DNA of 64,000 nucleotides from Gammaproteobacteria bacterium (GTDB lineage Bacteria > Pseudomonadota > Gammaproteobacteria > Pseudomonadales > Azotimanducaceae), in contig JAUIAV010000006.1 of the NCBI GenBank assembly GCA_030425195.1, forward strand, positions 124,001 to 188,000, given 5' to 3'. Below are positions 52,285-62,035 of the stretch, piece by piece. Position numbers and translations under genes: made by a program. The notes under the pieces were generated by a model, which was not told where the DNA came from, did no database searches, and saw only the letters and a list, made by a program, of their open reading frames with translations. Position 1 is the stretch's first letter, and every line of letters starts with the position of its first letter.

Positions 52285-52919
52285 CCCTTCCCGCTCTCCG
52301 GCCTGGTTTTCGTCGTGATGCGTTCGATATCCCGCCACACGGTCAGTCTGTCCATGGAAGAGAATGCCAGCAGGAAGAGGCCCGTGAAAGCCAGATAAGC
52401 CCAGAACGAGGGGCCCAGGGAGACCCTCGCCATGGCGGCCAGCTTGACCAGGCTGACGATCACACCGATGGCGAAGACTTCCACCATGGCCCAGCCGTTG
52501 AGATGGAACAGCCATCGGGTCGGCGCCATGAGCAGCGGGTGAAAGCGGTCGGCGCGCAGCGCCGTGGCCAGCGCGATGATGAACACGAGCATCAGCACCG
52601 GAACCAGAATCACGAAGATCGACACCAGCACGGCAATGCCGTCGGCACCGTACTGGGACAGATAGAGCACGGTCTGCACCAGCGTCATGGAGTTGGTCAC
52701 GCCTGCCGCGGCTATGGACAGGAAAGGAAACGAGAACGCGATGGCCAGCACCACGAGCGCGGCCACGGAGAACGACCAGGCTCTTGCATAGGGATCGTCG
52801 TAGCACACGGCGAGGACGTAACCGCACCTGGCGCATCGCGCGCGCTGGCCTGGCACCAGCGAAGGCACTTCACCGAGCAGGTCGCACTCGGGACAGCCGA
52901 CCGAAGCCGTCTCAGACAA
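52281..52919 (-). CDS. PqiA-like protein, first half-size copy
   Basis: This 212-residue protein has an N-terminal zinc finger (CPECDLLGEVPSLVPGQRARC) and four spans. FSFPFLSIAAAGVTNSMTLV and WAMVEVFAIGVIVSLVKLAA are the PqiA signatures. I chose TTG 52919 with GGAG about 10 bases upstream; it overlaps the MBL hydrolase stop by 8 bases. The longer open frame is antisense artefact. With the next gene it makes a split version of the normal two-repeat PqiA. Confidence 0.85.
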   Translation of the reverse strand: MSETASVGCPECDLLGEVPSLVPGQRARCARCGYVLAVCYDDPYARAWSFSVAALVVLAIAFSFPFLSIAAAGVTNSMTLVQTVLYLSQYGADGIAVLVSIFVILVPVLMLVFIIALATALRADRFHPLLMAPTRWLFHLNGWAMVEVFAIGVIVSLVKLAAMARVSLGPSFWAYLAFTGLFLLAFSSMDRLTVWRDIERITTKTRPESGKG

Positions 52920-53709
52920 GCGCCAGCTTCTCCGGCCTTTCTGACGACGCCGGCTCGACCTGCTGCCAGGCCACACCCTCTTCCTGCGTGGCAAAGGTCA
53001 GACTGCGCATCCCGTTCTCGAACGCGCGGAAGGACTCCGCGAGCAGATCGGGATGGTTGTTCTCCTCACTGACATGGCCGACCACCACGGTGAGTTCCTC
53101 GTGGCCCACGGCAGCGAGGAACGCCGCCGCCTGCTCGTTCGAGAGATGACCCAGATCACTGGCGATCCGACGCTTCACCCGCTCCGGGTAGCGGCCTTTC
53201 ACCAGCATGTTGAAGTCGTAGTTGCTTTCCATCAGCAGCCCGTCGAGACCGCTGAACTGCTCGATGACAAAGGGCGTCACGCATCCGAGGTCGGATACGA
53301 TACCCACCGAGACGGATTCATGCCGGAAAACGAACTGGGTAGGCTCGCGCGCATCATGGGGAACCACCACGGGCGTGACTTCCACTTCCCCCACCTGAAA
53401 AGGGCTGTGGGCATTGATCGCCGAGCCGATGACGGCCGCATTCCTGCGCGCCGATTCCAGGGTGCCGAATGAGGCGTATACGGGGATTCCGTACTTGTAG
53501 GCGAGCGCACCGACCCCCGAGATGTGGTCGCTGTGCTCGTGCGTGACCAGAATGGCGCTGAGGTCCGCCGCTTTCAGACCGATCCGGTCGAGTCGCGTTT
53601 CCGCCTGGCGCACGGTGAATCCGCAATCCACCAGAATCCGCTCGTCGCCGATCTCGACGACTGTGCCATTACCTCTGCTGCCGCTGCCGAGCGAAGCAAA
53701 TCGGCTCAA
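52912..53709 (-). CDS. MBL-fold metallo-hydrolase (YycJ/WalJ-like)
   Basis: This 265-residue protein has the MBL metal motif THEHSDH and the typical start SRFASLGSGSRGNGTVVEIG, and VVGHVSEENNHP near the C-terminus. Family members are metal-dependent nucleases or hydrolases; the precise role is unknown. I chose the TTG at 53709 because its TTGA overlaps the bamC stop and the conserved sequence begins there. The order dapA, bamC, MBL is conserved in Pseudomonas-type genomes as I recall them. Confidence 0.88.
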   Translation of the reverse strand: MSRFASLGSGSRGNGTVVEIGDERILVDCGFTVRQAETRLDRIGLKAADLSAILVTHEHSDHISGVGALAYKYGIPVYASFGTLESARRNAAVIGSAINAHSPFQVGEVEVTPVVVPHDAREPTQFVFRHESVSVGIVSDLGCVTPFVIEQFSGLDGLLMESNYDFNMLVKGRYPERVKRRIASDLGHLSNEQAAAFLAAVGHEELTVVVGHVSEENNHPDLLAESFRAFENGMRSLTFATQEEGVAWQQVEPASSERPEKLALV

Positions 53710-54815
53710 CTGGAATATTCCCTGAGCATGGTGAGCACTTCCTGGCCGAACTCCCGGTCGACGGGTGAAGCCTCCCCATCCGTGACACTCACGTGGTACA
53801 GCCGGCTGCCCGCTTCCGTCAGATGCAGCTGAAGGTCGTATCCGCCCTTGCCCCGGTTGAGAATTCCGGAGAACCAGCCCTTCTCTTCTCCGGTCAGCAC
53901 CTCCTCGGGAATGCGCACATGGTAGACGCCTTCCACCTGGTCCTGATCCTCCACCTCGACTTCGGCCCGGGTGAGCGCCTGACCGACGGTCGCCCACGCA
54001 CGTTCCCGGTCGAGCCGGAGCTCCAGCACCGGCACGCCTTCCGCGTTGCGAGCCACGGCGGATTTCACCTGGCCCTCGTTGTCCGAGGCGACCATGGAGA
54101 TGGTCTGTTCGGAGACCTTGGCGGCAATGTAGGCACCGATCTCCGACAGGGACTCGATTTCGACGGACGGGATGAGCGAACGGATGCTGTCCAGATCCAC
54201 CACCCCAACGCTCGGCAGACCCAGCGCATCGTTCTCATGGCGGACGTAAACCTCCGAGGTGGACTCTCTGAGACCCGGTTCGACCCGGATCAGCAGCCGG
54301 TCCCTGCCCTCGAGGAAGCCGTCCTGCTGCTTCGCTTCCCGGATCACGGTCCGGATGATGTCCCGGTACGTCTCTTCCGACGTATCCAGCCATTCGGTGT
54401 CGAGCCGGCCGTATTCCGCCATCTCGGACGCCACACTGATACCGTTTTCCGCCAGGAACTGTTTGACCTTGGGCCAGACGGTGGTGGGATCTTCCGGCAC
54501 CACCAGCCAGGCCCGGTCCGCGAGCCGCTGAATGCGCACCTCATCCCGGTTGTCGCTGGCGAAAATCGCGTCCGGACGCGGTGGCTTGTACGGGTAATAC
54601 TCGGGATTGAGCTGTCGGGGAACCCGGGGAACCGGGTAGGGGTCCGCCACCTTGGAAGACTGCAGATCGCTCGGCACCACCAGCGACGGGCGTTCCTCCA
54701 TGTCTATGTAGTCATCGTCCCGGTTCACGAAAAAGCCCTTGTCGTCGTTCATCCAGCCGCAACCGGAGACCAGCAGGACGACCAGGAGGCAGGCGGTTCG
54801 AGGCAACGTGATCAC
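53706..54815 (-). CDS. bamC: Outer-membrane assembly lipoprotein BamC
   Basis: This 369-residue protein has a signal peptide and lipobox (TACLLVVLLVSGCGW), an unstructured N-terminal stretch that in E. coli BamC contacts BamD (RNDDD-like acidic region, PRQLNPEYYPYKPP) and two helix-grip domains. It is a subunit of the BAM complex that inserts outer-membrane proteins. It overlaps dapA by 4 bases. Confidence 0.9.
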   Translation of the reverse strand: MITLPRTACLLVVLLVSGCGWMNDDKGFFVNRDDDYIDMEERPSLVVPSDLQSSKVADPYPVPRVPRQLNPEYYPYKPPRPDAIFASDNRDEVRIQRLADRAWLVVPEDPTTVWPKVKQFLAENGISVASEMAEYGRLDTEWLDTSEETYRDIIRTVIREAKQQDGFLEGRDRLLIRVEPGLRESTSEVYVRHENDALGLPSVGVVDLDSIRSLIPSVEIESLSEIGAYIAAKVSEQTISMVASDNEGQVKSAVARNAEGVPVLELRLDRERAWATVGQALTRAEVEVEDQDQVEGVYHVRIPEEVLTGEEKGWFSGILNRGKGGYDLQLHLTEAGSRLYHVSVTDGEASPVDREFGQEVLTMLREYSS

Positions 54816-55702
54816 GACAGGGCTCCGATTTCTTTCAGGCGTCGCACGAGCTCGGGCCGGGCACCTTCCGAAAGCTCGATCAGCGGCAGGCGGATGCCCC
54901 GGTCCACTCTGCCCATCTCATGAAGGGCCCATTTGGTCGGCTGGGGGCTTGGCTCCACGAACAGGATCTCGTGAATGGGTTGCAGCCGGGCATCCATTTT
55001 CCTGGCATCGTCCACCCGCCCTTCGAGAAACGCCGCGCAGAATTCGTGCATGAGCCCGGGCAGCACGTTGGCGGTCACGGATATGGTTCCCAGCGCACCG
55101 AGCTCCATCATCCGCAGCGTCTGAGCATCTTCCCCGGAGAGAATCACGAAGTCTTCCGGAACGACGGCTTTCAGCCCGCCGACCCGCTCCGCATCGCCAC
55201 AGGCTTCCTTGATGCCGACGATCCGCTCATGCGCGGCCAGACGGGCAACCGTTGCCGGCAGCATGTCGCAGGCCGTCCGTGGCGGTACGTTGTAGAGCAC
55301 CACCGGCAGCGAGGTCGCATCGGCGACGGCCATGAAGTGCCGGTAGAGACCTTCCTGGGTAGGCTTGTTGTAATAAGGCACCACGGAGAGGCAGGCGTCC
55401 GCACCCGCCTGCTCGGCCTGCCGGGTCAGGTGGATGGCTTCAGCCGTGGCGTTGGCGCCCGTGCCGGCCACGACCGGTACCCGTCCGGCCACCGTGGCGA
55501 CCGTCTTCTCGATGACCTCCAGATGTTCATCCACGGCCAGGGTGGCGGATTCTCCCGTGGTGCCCACTGGAATGATGCCGTCCGTACCCTCGCCCACGTG
55601 CCATTCGATCAGAGCTTCTAGCGCCGGCCAGTCGATACTGCCGTCCGGATGCATGGGCGTGATGAGTGCGACCAGGCTGCCGCTGAGGGGGCGATTCAAC
55701 AT
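54812..55702 (-). CDS. dapA: 4-hydroxy-tetrahydrodipicolinate synthase
   Basis: This 296-residue enzyme condenses pyruvate and aspartate semialdehyde, the first step of lysine/diaminopimelate synthesis. Family marks are GSLVALITPMHPDGSIDW, GTTGESATL, VPYYNKPTQEGLY with the catalytic Tyr, and VGIKEACGD with the Schiff-base Lys. It opens a chain of seven overlapping genes. The start ATG has a weak ribosome binding site. Confidence 0.95.
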   Translation of the reverse strand: MLNRPLSGSLVALITPMHPDGSIDWPALEALIEWHVGEGTDGIIPVGTTGESATLAVDEHLEVIEKTVATVAGRVPVVAGTGANATAEAIHLTRQAEQAGADACLSVVPYYNKPTQEGLYRHFMAVADATSLPVVLYNVPPRTACDMLPATVARLAAHERIVGIKEACGDAERVGGLKAVVPEDFVILSGEDAQTLRMMELGALGTISVTANVLPGLMHEFCAAFLEGRVDDARKMDARLQPIHEILFVEPSPQPTKWALHEMGRVDRGIRLPLIELSEGARPELVRRLKEIGALS

Positions 55703-55793
55703 GAGCTCAATTCGGGTTCAGCATTGACGGGAGATCGCACGGTGCACGCGGGGTTACAAACCGCGCAATGGTACTTGTATAGACAGGGCGCCC

Positions 55794-56921
55794 TCAAGGC
55801 GGTTCCGGCGCCGGCCGGACCAGGTCCTCCGGTGCGGATGCCGTGACGGAGAGCGGGGCTTCACCGGGATCACCACTCGGCCAGGCGTTGTAGATGGCCT
55901 TGACCAGCGTGGCCAGCGGAATCGCGAAGAATACCCCCCAGATGCCCCAGAGCCCGCCAAACGCCAGCACTGCCACGATGATGGTGATGGGATGGAGGTC
56001 AACGGCCTCGGAGAAGAGCAGCGGAACCAGAAAATTGCCGTCCAGCGCCTGTATGACGGCGTAGGCGATGAGAATCCAGGCCATGTCCCAGGTCCAGCCG
56101 AACTGGAAGATGGCCACCAGCGCCACCGGAATGGTGACCACGGCGGCCCCGACAAACGGAATCAGCACGGACAGACCGACGGTGAGACCCAGCAGGGCTG
56201 CGTAATTCAGGCCCAGAAACTCGAAAACCACGAAGGTCACGGAACCGACGATGAGAATTTCGATCGCCTTGCCGCGAACGTAGTTGGCAAGCTGAAGATT
56301 CATCTCGTTGCCGACCCGGTCGAGCAGCGGCCGTTCCCCGGGCAGCAGGGAATGAAACCAGGCCATCAGCGGCTTTTTGTCCTTCAGGAAGAAGAAGACG
56401 GAGATGGGCACGAGAATCAGGAAGATGAGCACGCCCACCACCGAGGGTACCTGGGTGAGCGCGGCGTTGAGCAGCGAGCCGCTGAAGCTGCCCACCTCGC
56501 CCGCCGCCAGATTCAGCCACTGATCCACCTGCTCGGCGGTGACGAACCCCGGGGCGATTTCAGGCAGTTCCCGGACCATGTCCTGCAGGCGGGTGATGAT
56601 GTTGGGCAGTGCCGCTCTGAGCGCCGACAGCTGCTGCCAGATCAGAGGCACCACGAACAGCAGAATGGTGGTCAGCACCCCGAGAAAGAAAACGAACGTG
56701 AGATAGACGGCGGGCTTCTCCGGCATTCCCCATCCGGTAAGACGCTTGACAATACCCTGGAGCAGAAAGGCAAGCACCAGGCCGGTGAGAACCGGCGCCA
56801 GCGTGGCCCCGAACACGAACAGCAGGGTGAAGCCCGCCACCATGAAGACCACCAGGTAGATGGCTTCCTCATTGGAGAAATGCCGGTTGATCCAGCTGCC
56901 GATGATCTCCAGAAAACGCAT
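55794..56921 (-). CDS. AI-2E/PerM-family transporter
   Basis: This 375-residue membrane protein has about eight spans and the family motifs SVFFFLKDKKPLMAWF and LSVLIPFVGAAVVTIPVALV. Proteins of this family (PerM, TqsA) export small molecules or sodium; the substrate is not readable. It lies 3 bases downstream of the tusA-like gene, as in Pseudomonas neighbourhoods. Confidence 0.88.
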   Translation of the reverse strand: MRFLEIIGSWINRHFSNEEAIYLVVFMVAGFTLLFVFGATLAPVLTGLVLAFLLQGIVKRLTGWGMPEKPAVYLTFVFFLGVLTTILLFVVPLIWQQLSALRAALPNIITRLQDMVRELPEIAPGFVTAEQVDQWLNLAAGEVGSFSGSLLNAALTQVPSVVGVLIFLILVPISVFFFLKDKKPLMAWFHSLLPGERPLLDRVGNEMNLQLANYVRGKAIEILIVGSVTFVVFEFLGLNYAALLGLTVGLSVLIPFVGAAVVTIPVALVAIFQFGWTWDMAWILIAYAVIQALDGNFLVPLLFSEAVDLHPITIIVAVLAFGGLWGIWGVFFAIPLATLVKAIYNAWPSGDPGEAPLSVTASAPEDLVRPAPEPP

Positions 56922-56924
56922 GGC

Positions 56925-57185
56925 TCAGGCGTCTTTCTTCCGAAGCAGATAAACGAACTCGTCCGCCCTCCGCTCGAATTCGAGGAGCGCATGGCCGCTC
57001 TGAGCGGAGAAGGTTTCGAAGTCCCGCTCGGAGCCCGGATCGGTGGCGATCACCCTCAGCAGGCCACCGGGCTCGAGCTCGTTCAGGGCTTTCTTCGCCT
57101 TCAGCAGCGGCATGGGGCACTTGAGGCCTTTGACGTCGAGCAGGGTCTCGGAAGCACTGTTTTCGGCACTCATGGTCTCGCTCAC
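56925..57185 (-). CDS. tusA: TusA-like sulfurtransferase
   Basis: This 86-residue protein has the Cys of the TusA active site in DVKGLKCPMPLLKAKKAL and the C-terminal half GGLLRVIATDPGSERDF. It carries persulfide sulfur between proteins, for tRNA thiolation or molybdenum cofactor. The start is GTG 57185 or ATG 57173; the ribosome binding site does not decide. It is divergent from the M48 peptidase gene. Confidence 0.86.
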   Translation of the reverse strand: MSETMSAENSASETLLDVKGLKCPMPLLKAKKALNELEPGGLLRVIATDPGSERDFETFSAQSGHALLEFERRADEFVYLLRKKDA

Positions 57186-57337
57186 AGGGTAAGGGGTGGT
57201 GGACGAATGCAGCCGGCATGATAGCGGGTTTTGAACTTTTGGTGCCCGTCATGCGTCCATCAAGTATGATCGGAAACCGGTTCTACCCACTGCCGAATGT
57301 CAGGCGAGTTCACGTGATCGACAACAGTCACCGGGGG

Positions 57338-58843
57338 ATGCATCGGGCGGCGTCAGCCACCCGGCAGCATTCACCGCCAAAGCCAGCCGCCCGGAGAACG
57401 TCTCTGACGCGGCACTGTGCGCTCTGGCTGTTCTGTCTCTGCCAGGGCGTGGCCTTCACAGCGGCTGCCAGCCCGGCGGACGACCTGCCGACCCTGGGTG
57501 ACGGTTCGTCCAGCATCGTATCTCCGGCAATGGAAAAGCAGATCGGACGGCAGTTCCTGAAGCAGATCAACGCCGTGCTGCCCACCATCGACGATCCAAT
57601 CCTCAAGTACTACGTGGAACGGCACATCGCGGACCTGGCTCAGTATTCCGAGCTGAAGGAAAAGGTGCTGGAGGTGGTGCTCATCGATTCGCCCGCGGTC
57701 AACGCCTTCGCCGCACCCGGCGGCGTGGTGGGCGTGAACCTCGGGCTCATGCTCACGGCCGAGGACGTGCACGAGTATTCCTCGGTGATGGCCCACGAGC
57801 TCGCCCATCTGAGTCAGCGGCACTTCGCCAGGGGCATCGAGGAACAGCGGGAAGCCATGCTGCCCACCATGGCTTCCATGATTGCCGCCATCGCCATCGG
57901 CATGGCGGCGGGCGGCGACGCAGGCATGGCGGCCCTGTCCGCTTCTCAGGCGGCAGCACAGTCCAACCAGCTCCGCTACAGCCGCAGCCGGGAGACCGAA
58001 GCCGACCGGATCGGTATGAATACGCTGGTGAACGCCGGCATGGATCCGGACGGCATGGCCAGGATGTTCGATCGGATGGGTCGCGCTTACCGGTACTCGA
58101 GCCGGCCGCCCGAGTTCCTGCTCACCCACCCCCTGACCGAGCGCCGGGTGGCCGACGCCAGAACCAATGCGCTGAAGTATCCGGACCGGGAATACGCCGA
58201 GTCACCCGACTACACGCTGGCCCGGATGCGCGCCATCGTGCACTACACGGACAGCCCGGAGGTGGCGGTCAAACGTTTCCGCAAGGAAGTGCAGGACAAC
58301 CCCGACTCGGCCGCCGCACAGTACGGTCTGGCGCTGGCACTCTCCCGGGCGGGCGAGCATGACGAGGCCGTACCCATGGCGGACGCCCTGTTCGCTTCGG
58401 CACCGGACCGGCTGCTCTTCGTCGCCGCCTACGCGGAGTTTCTCACTGCCGCCGGCGAGTACGACCAGGCGCTGACCCTGCTCGAGCGGCAGCTGCTGCT
58501 GAATCCGGACAATCCGCCGCTGGCCATGCTCTATGCCGATGCGCTGATGAAGAACGAGGAATACGACATCGCTGAGGAGATTCTGCTGCGACAGAGCAAG
58601 CTCCGGCCCAACGACATCGATGTCTGGTACAACCTGGCCGAGGTGGCCGGGAAGGCGGGCGACATCGTCGGCGTACACCGCGCCCGGGCGGAGTTTTTCG
58701 CGCTCCACGGCGCCTACAACCGGGCCATCCAGCACCTGGAGTACGCGCGCCGGCTGGTGGGCACAGACAACCGTCAGCTGCTCGCCATGCTGGATCAGCG
58801 GATCAACGACCTGCGCACGGAACTCAGAATCGCCCGATCCTGA
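57338..58843 (+). CDS. BepA-like periplasmic M48 metalloprotease with TPR repeats
   Basis: The protein is about 501 residues from ATG 57338. A signal peptide is followed by the peptidase domain (zinc motif HELAH near residue 152, third ligand in SRSRETEADRIGM) and then a C-terminal TPR region (AAAQYGLALALSRAGEHDEA onwards). BepA-type proteins check outer-membrane protein assembly, including LptD, and degrade misfolded BamA; bamC is nearby. The start is uncertain (GTG 57314 or other codons are possible), since the leader has no obvious ribosome binding site. Confidence 0.85.
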   Translation: MHRAASATRQHSPPKPAARRTSLTRHCALWLFCLCQGVAFTAAASPADDLPTLGDGSSSIVSPAMEKQIGRQFLKQINAVLPTIDDPILKYYVERHIADLAQYSELKEKVLEVVLIDSPAVNAFAAPGGVVGVNLGLMLTAEDVHEYSSVMAHELAHLSQRHFARGIEEQREAMLPTMASMIAAIAIGMAAGGDAGMAALSASQAAAQSNQLRYSRSRETEADRIGMNTLVNAGMDPDGMARMFDRMGRAYRYSSRPPEFLLTHPLTERRVADARTNALKYPDREYAESPDYTLARMRAIVHYTDSPEVAVKRFRKEVQDNPDSAAAQYGLALALSRAGEHDEAVPMADALFASAPDRLLFVAAYAEFLTAAGEYDQALTLLERQLLLNPDNPPLAMLYADALMKNEEYDIAEEILLRQSKLRPNDIDVWYNLAEVAGKAGDIVGVHRARAEFFALHGAYNRAIQHLEYARRLVGTDNRQLLAMLDQRINDLRTELRIARS

Positions 58844-58849
58844 TTCGGC

Positions 58850-59899
58850 TCACGCCTGAAAAGCCAGCATTCGATTGAGGGGGATCATCGCCCGTTCACC
58901 GATCTGCGGATCCACCAGCACTTCGTTGGCCGCGAACAGCGCATCGCTTCTGAGCATGTCCGCCAGCGCTGTGAGCTCGTTCATGGCCATCCAGGGGCAG
59001 TGCGCACAGCTGCGGCACATGGCGCCGTCACCGGCCGTCGGCGCCTCGATGAAACGCTTGCCCGGGTTGCGCTGCCGGAGCTTGTGGAAGAGACCGCGGT
59101 CCGTGGCGACGATGAAGGTCTCATGCGGCAGTGTTTCGGCCGCCTTGAGGATCTGGCTGGTGGAACCCACCGCATCCGCGATGTCGATGACGGCCGCAGG
59201 AGACTCCGGATGCACGAGCACGCCCGCGTCCGGATAGACGGCTTTCAGATCGAAAAGCGCCTTGGATTTGAACTCCTCGTGGACCACACAGGCACCGGAC
59301 CAGAGCAGCATGTCGGCGCCGGTCTGGACCTGAATGTAGTGGCCGAGGTGCTTGTCCGGCGCCCAGAGAATCTTTTCGCCTTTCGCATCCAGCGATTCGA
59401 CGATGGGGAGCGCCACGCTGCTGGTGACCACCCAGTCGGACATGGCTTTCACCCTGGCCGACGTGTTCGCGTACACCACCACGGTCCGATCGGGATTGGC
59501 TTCGCAGAAGGCCTGAAACTCGTCCGGCGGGCAGCCGAGATCCAGAGAGCATTCCGCTTCCAGCGTCGGCATCACCACCCGCTTTTCCGGCGACAGGATC
59601 TTCGCGGTTTCTCCCATGAAACGGACACCGGCCACCACCAGCGTGTCGCCGCCCTGATCCCGGCCGAAACGCGCCATCTCCAGTGAGTCCGCGACGGTTC
59701 CCCCCGTCTCCTCCGCCAGATCCTGCACGTCACCGTCCACGTAGTAGTGGGCGATCAGCGTCGCACCCCGCGCTTTCAGGAGGCCGGCGATCTCCGCCTT
59801 CAGTGCCGCCTTCTCTTCCCTGCCCAGGTGCTCCGCCTCGAACAGCGGCACCCGGTCCTCCGGCAGACTGTAGTCTGGTATGTTGTTCTGGCTTTCCAT
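58850..59899 (-). CDS. nadA: Quinolinate synthase A
   Basis: This 349-residue [4Fe-4S] enzyme makes quinolinate from iminoaspartate and dihydroxyacetone phosphate in NAD synthesis. Marks are [39 protein letters not shown] and a C-terminal [13 protein letters not shown]; cysteines in [18 protein letters not shown] and the CRSC region can supply the cluster ligands. It is convergent with the BepA-like gene. Confidence 0.94.
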   Translation of the reverse strand: MESQNNIPDYSLPEDRVPLFEAEHLGREEKAALKAEIAGLLKARGATLIAHYYVDGDVQDLAEETGGTVADSLEMARFGRDQGGDTLVVAGVRFMGETAKILSPEKRVVMPTLEAECSLDLGCPPDEFQAFCEANPDRTVVVYANTSARVKAMSDWVVTSSVALPIVESLDAKGEKILWAPDKHLGHYIQVQTGADMLLWSGACVVHEEFKSKALFDLKAVYPDAGVLVHPESPAAVIDIADAVGSTSQILKAAETLPHETFIVATDRGLFHKLRQRNPGKRFIEAPTAGDGAMCRSCAHCPWMAMNELTALADMLRSDALFAANEVLVDPQIGERAMIPLNRMLAFQA

Positions 59900-59920
59900 A
59901 GACCCCGTATTTTACCACGC

Positions 59921-60790
59921 ATGCCGCACCTGCTCCTGCTCATCGGAGACCCCGGAAAAGCCCGGAACGACAACCACGAACGACTGCCCGGGGCGTTCGA
60001 ACGCGCGGGCTGGCAGGTTACCGTCGCGGACCACGACGATCTGGAAATCCGCGCAGGGTGTCTGTGCATCACCCATGTGCCGCTCGAGTCCTTCGATCTC
60101 ATCTGGCCGCTGGGGTTCGGCCGCCTGGCCACCTATCTGGACCGGATGCAGATGCTCAGAAATCTGCCCGCCGAACGTTTCGTGGTCAGCCCGGATGCCC
60201 TCGTCTGGCTGCACGGGAAACACCGCTGGCTCGAGCACATGCCGGAAACGCACACCAGCGCCGACGCCGCACGCCTGCATGACGTGATGACCTCCGGCGG
60301 CGACTGGGTATTGAAGCCCACCGCCGGCAGCTACGGCCGGGACGTGCGGCTGGTGAACGGCGGTGCCATCACCGTTGCCGAGATCGAAGCGCATCTGAAA
60401 ACCTGCGGCGACGGATATCTTCTGGCACAGCGTTTCGTGGCGGAGATCCGGCTGGGCGAGCAGCGGACGCTGACCGCCGGCGGCGAGCTCATCGCCACCT
60501 ACACCCGGCTTCCCGGTACGGGAATCACGAGCAACCTGGCCGCCGGCGGCCAGCCGGAACCCGGCAGTCTGACGCCCGACCAGACGGACATCGCCCGGAA
60601 CATTGCCCGGGAGCTGGCGGCGGAAGGCGCGGGGTTCGCAGCCATCGATCTCGTCGGCAGCCGGCTCATGGAAGTGAACGTGGCCAACCCGGGCGGGCTC
60701 GGCACCCTGGTCGAGCTCGGCGTCGGTGATTTCACGGATCAGGTGGTAGCCGCCATACTGCGCCGTCACGAGATGCCGCCGGGGCTCTGA
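59921..60790 (+). CDS. Glutathione synthetase-like ATP-grasp protein
   Basis: This 289-residue protein resembles GshB but is a little shorter (GshB is about 315). Seen are the ATP-grasp lysines in GDWVLKPTAGSYGRDV, LAQRFVAEIRLGEQRTL and the C-terminal VNVANPGGLGTLVELG. Likely it makes glutathione or a relative from a dipeptide plus glycine; the exact amino acid cannot be read. A glutaminase gene follows 10 bases later, so the two are probably cotranscribed. Confidence 0.78.
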   Translation: MPHLLLLIGDPGKARNDNHERLPGAFERAGWQVTVADHDDLEIRAGCLCITHVPLESFDLIWPLGFGRLATYLDRMQMLRNLPAERFVVSPDALVWLHGKHRWLEHMPETHTSADAARLHDVMTSGGDWVLKPTAGSYGRDVRLVNGGAITVAEIEAHLKTCGDGYLLAQRFVAEIRLGEQRTLTAGGELIATYTRLPGTGITSNLAAGGQPEPGSLTPDQTDIARNIARELAAEGAGFAAIDLVGSRLMEVNVANPGGLGTLVELGVGDFTDQVVAAILRRHEMPPGL

Positions 60791-60800
60791 GAAACCACCC

Positions 60801-61748
60801 ATGACTTCGACCGGGAATCCACCGACAGACGGGATGCAGCAGCTTCTGACCCGGGCCTGCTCGAGCGTTGCCGACAGCGTCGGCCGGGGCCATGTGGCCG
60901 ACTACATTCCCGCGCTCGCGGGCATCGACCCGCGCCGGTTCGGCGCCGCGATCTTCACCCGCGATGGTTCTCACGCCACCTTCGGCGATGCCGGAGAACG
61001 ATTTTCCATCCAGAGCGTATCGAAGGTGTTCACGCTCGCCATGGCCCTGCGGGCGATCGGTCCCGCGCTGTGGGAGCGCGTGGGGCGTGAACCCTCCGGG
61101 AATCCGTTCAACTCGATCGTCCAGCTCGAGCAGGAAAGGGGCATTCCGCGCAATCCGTTCATCAATGCCGGCGCCATCGTTGTGTGCGACATCCTCCTCG
61201 ACTTCGCCGGCGTGGAAGAAACGAAACGGCGCCTGCTGACCCTGGTCCGGGAGCTGGCTCAGGATCCCACCATCGGCTTCGACGAACAGGTCGCTGACTC
61301 AGAGGCCGAGACCGGTTTCCGGAATCTTGCGCTCGCGAACTTCATGAAGGCGTTCGGCAACCTGCGCCATCCCGTGGATGACGTGCTCGACGTCTACTTT
61401 CACCAGTGCGCCATCGCCATGAGCACGGTTCAGCTCGCCAGGGCCTCGCTGTTTCTCGCGAGTGACGGCCAGGATCCTCTGACGGGTTCCGGGTATCTCA
61501 CCGACGATCAGGCACGCCGTATCTGCAGCGTCATGCTGACCTGCGGGCATTACGACGCATCCGGGGACTTTGCGTTCCGGGTGGGGCTGCCCGGCAAGAG
61601 CGGCGTCGGTGGCGGTATCGTCGCAATCGTCCCCGGCAGGGCCTCCATCGCCGTCTGGTCACCGGCATTGAATCCCAGCGGCAGCTCTCACACCGGCACC
61701 CTGGCACTCGAGAAGATCGTCATGGATGCCCGATGGCACATTCTCTGA
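60801..61748 (+). CDS. glsA: Glutaminase A
   Basis: This 315-residue enzyme converts glutamine to glutamate and ammonia. Family marks are IQSVSKVFTLAMALRAIG with the S-x-x-K nucleophile pair, GNPFNSIVQLE, NPFINAGAIVVCDIL and GKSGVGGGIVAIVPG. The length is standard. With glutamate dehydrogenase and GltS elsewhere in the window it serves glutamate supply. Confidence 0.94.
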   Translation: MTSTGNPPTDGMQQLLTRACSSVADSVGRGHVADYIPALAGIDPRRFGAAIFTRDGSHATFGDAGERFSIQSVSKVFTLAMALRAIGPALWERVGREPSGNPFNSIVQLEQERGIPRNPFINAGAIVVCDILLDFAGVEETKRRLLTLVRELAQDPTIGFDEQVADSEAETGFRNLALANFMKAFGNLRHPVDDVLDVYFHQCAIAMSTVQLARASLFLASDGQDPLTGSGYLTDDQARRICSVMLTCGHYDASGDFAFRVGLPGKSGVGGGIVAIVPGRASIAVWSPALNPSGSSHTGTLALEKIVMDARWHIL

Positions 61749-62000
61749 CCCGGCCGGCTCACGGGTTCCGTGCCTGCGCAGCGCCCTCAGATGCCGGTCG
61801 AAAACAGGCTGCAGCCACCGCAGAGCCTCCATCCGGGCGGGATGGTCCGAGCGCTCATAGGCGTCCAGAAAAGTCGTCAACCGGTCCAGGTCGCGCTCCA
61901 GAACGACCAGCGTAGCCGCGAGATCGGAGCGCTCCAGAACCCCGGCCGGCCTCGGGCCGGCCGCGCCCTTGTTTTTGTCCGGTCTCACCGTAGACTGCAC
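61659..62000 (-). CDS. Possible small hypothetical protein
   Basis: A 113-residue frame with a charged, helix-like middle (VLERDLDRLTTFLDAYERSD; ARMEALRWLQPVFDRHLRAL). The last 30 codons are antisense to the end of glsA, and a likely terminator for the other strand lies in its first part, so it may not be real. No family recognised. Confidence 0.3.
   Translation of the reverse strand: MQSTVRPDKNKGAAGPRPAGVLERSDLAATLVVLERDLDRLTTFLDAYERSDHPARMEALRWLQPVFDRHLRALRRHGTREPAGSENVPSGIHDDLLECQGAGVRAAAGIQCR
61944..61975 (+). terminator. Rho-independent-type terminator before the SDR gene
   Basis: GGCCGGCC and GGCCGGCC (self-complementary arms) flank the loop TCG at 61944-61962, followed within 10 bases by GTTTTTG. 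It lies about 200 bases past glsA and 60 bases before the SDR gene, so it may separate the two units. Confidence 0.5.
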
Positions 62001-62035
62001 CGTTCTTGATTGAAAGCACTCGAAAGGAGTTAAAC

